NCBI GenBank assembly: GCA_004134995.1
Contig: REGP01000003.1
Location: forward strand, 310,001 to 374,000
Reading direction: 5' to 3'
Length of the DNA: 64,000 bases
From: Oxalobacteraceae bacterium CAVE-383
Lineage (GTDB): Bacteria; Pseudomonadota; Gammaproteobacteria; Burkholderiales; Burkholderiaceae_D
Numbering within the stretch: the first letter of the stretch is position 1; every line of letters begins with the position of its first letter. Of this stretch, positions 63,845 to 64,000 are shown in pieces. Below the pieces are notes generated by a model. The model was not told the DNA's origin, made no database searches, and saw nothing but the letters and a program-made list of their open reading frames with translations. The position numbers and the translations under genes are program-made.

Positions 63845-64000
63845 TCAGCCAAGCCGGCTGAGATGCCGCCTGACGGACAGCATTGCCCCCAGCAGGCCCA
63901 GCAGGGCGCTCAGGCCCAGCAGCACGGCGACCATCAGCGGCGGCAACGGCGCCAGCTGGAATTCCGAGCCGTACAGGCGGGCGAATTCGGCTACCGCCTG
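63845..64000 (-). CDS. ftsX: Cell division protein FtsX, C-terminal end (truncated by window)
   Basis: The last 51 residues of a membrane protein are read from the window edge: AEFARLYGSEFQL, then a membrane helix (LMVAVLLGLSALLGLLGAML) and the basic tail VRRHLSRLG before TGA. This matches the last helix of FtsX, the membrane part of the FtsEX complex that controls peptidoglycan hydrolases at division. Its position next to rpoH supports the call. Confidence 0.85.
   Translation of the reverse strand, partial: QAVAEFARLYGSEFQLAPLPPLMVAVLLGLSALLGLLGAMLSVRRHLSRLG

Overview
The window is a stretch of GC-rich bacterial chromosome (about 60 percent GC by eye). It looks like a betaproteobacterium of the order Burkholderiales, most likely Oxalobacteraceae. 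This rests on gene content and order: mrcA divergent from pilMNOQ-aroK-aroB-dgt, a DUF2244-coxBA-ctaG-coxC-SURF1-ctaA-ctaB-SCO cluster, rpoH next to ftsX, and a PhaM-type PHA granule protein. The genus is not proven. I saw no insertion sequence, prophage, CRISPR array or rRNA.

Layout. 1-6.5 kb: the end of a CorC-type protein, a cobalamin-riboswitch-controlled cbtBA cobalt-uptake unit with an isochorismatase-like lipoprotein, a divergent histidine phosphatase, a lone receiver protein and a GGDEF/EAL protein. Three copies of a long hairpin repeat are interspersed here. 6.5-10.8 kb: a three-gene signalling operon (CHASE3 kinase, receiver-PAS-kinase, NarL-type regulator), then about 600 bp without a gene that may encode a small RNA. 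10.8-20.4 kb: an accessory catabolic-looking island with a GntR regulator divergent from SBP-dehydrogenase-ThDP enzyme-dehydrogenase-SBP-SBP, then an MFS exporter-type gene. 20.4-30.5 kb: housekeeping genes (RidA-like, YciI, tRNA-Phe, UbiH-like, DsbC-like, pth, tex, a DUF5610 protein, dgt, and an aroK-aroB fusion). 30.5-37 kb: a compact type IV pilus assembly operon lacking a separate pilP, divergent from PBP1a. 37-48 kb: queC with two DUF3108 proteins, phaM, a diiron protein, hldC, a copper chaperone, a TrpXYZ-type ABC importer, trmL, comF and a BioC-like methyltransferase. 48-57.5 kb: a nearly complete aa3 cytochrome c oxidase structural, assembly and heme A cluster. 57.5-64 kb: a large phosphorelay kinase coupled to an HD-GYP response regulator, then rpoH under a perfect CIRCE operator, and the end of ftsX.

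The most unusual features are: (1) a three-copy element whose core is conserved while its long outer arms differ between copies yet stay complementary within each copy; (2) the GntR-controlled island with three solute-binding proteins, two dehydrogenases and a ThDP enzyme but no ABC permease or ATPase; (3) a shortened PilQ whose N-terminus resembles PilP, in an operon without pilP; (4) the in-frame AroK-AroB fusion; (5) the overlap of a CIRCE operator with the rpoH promoter; and (6) an orphan UUCG terminator suggesting an unannotated RNA. All calls come from reading the sequence. No database search was run.
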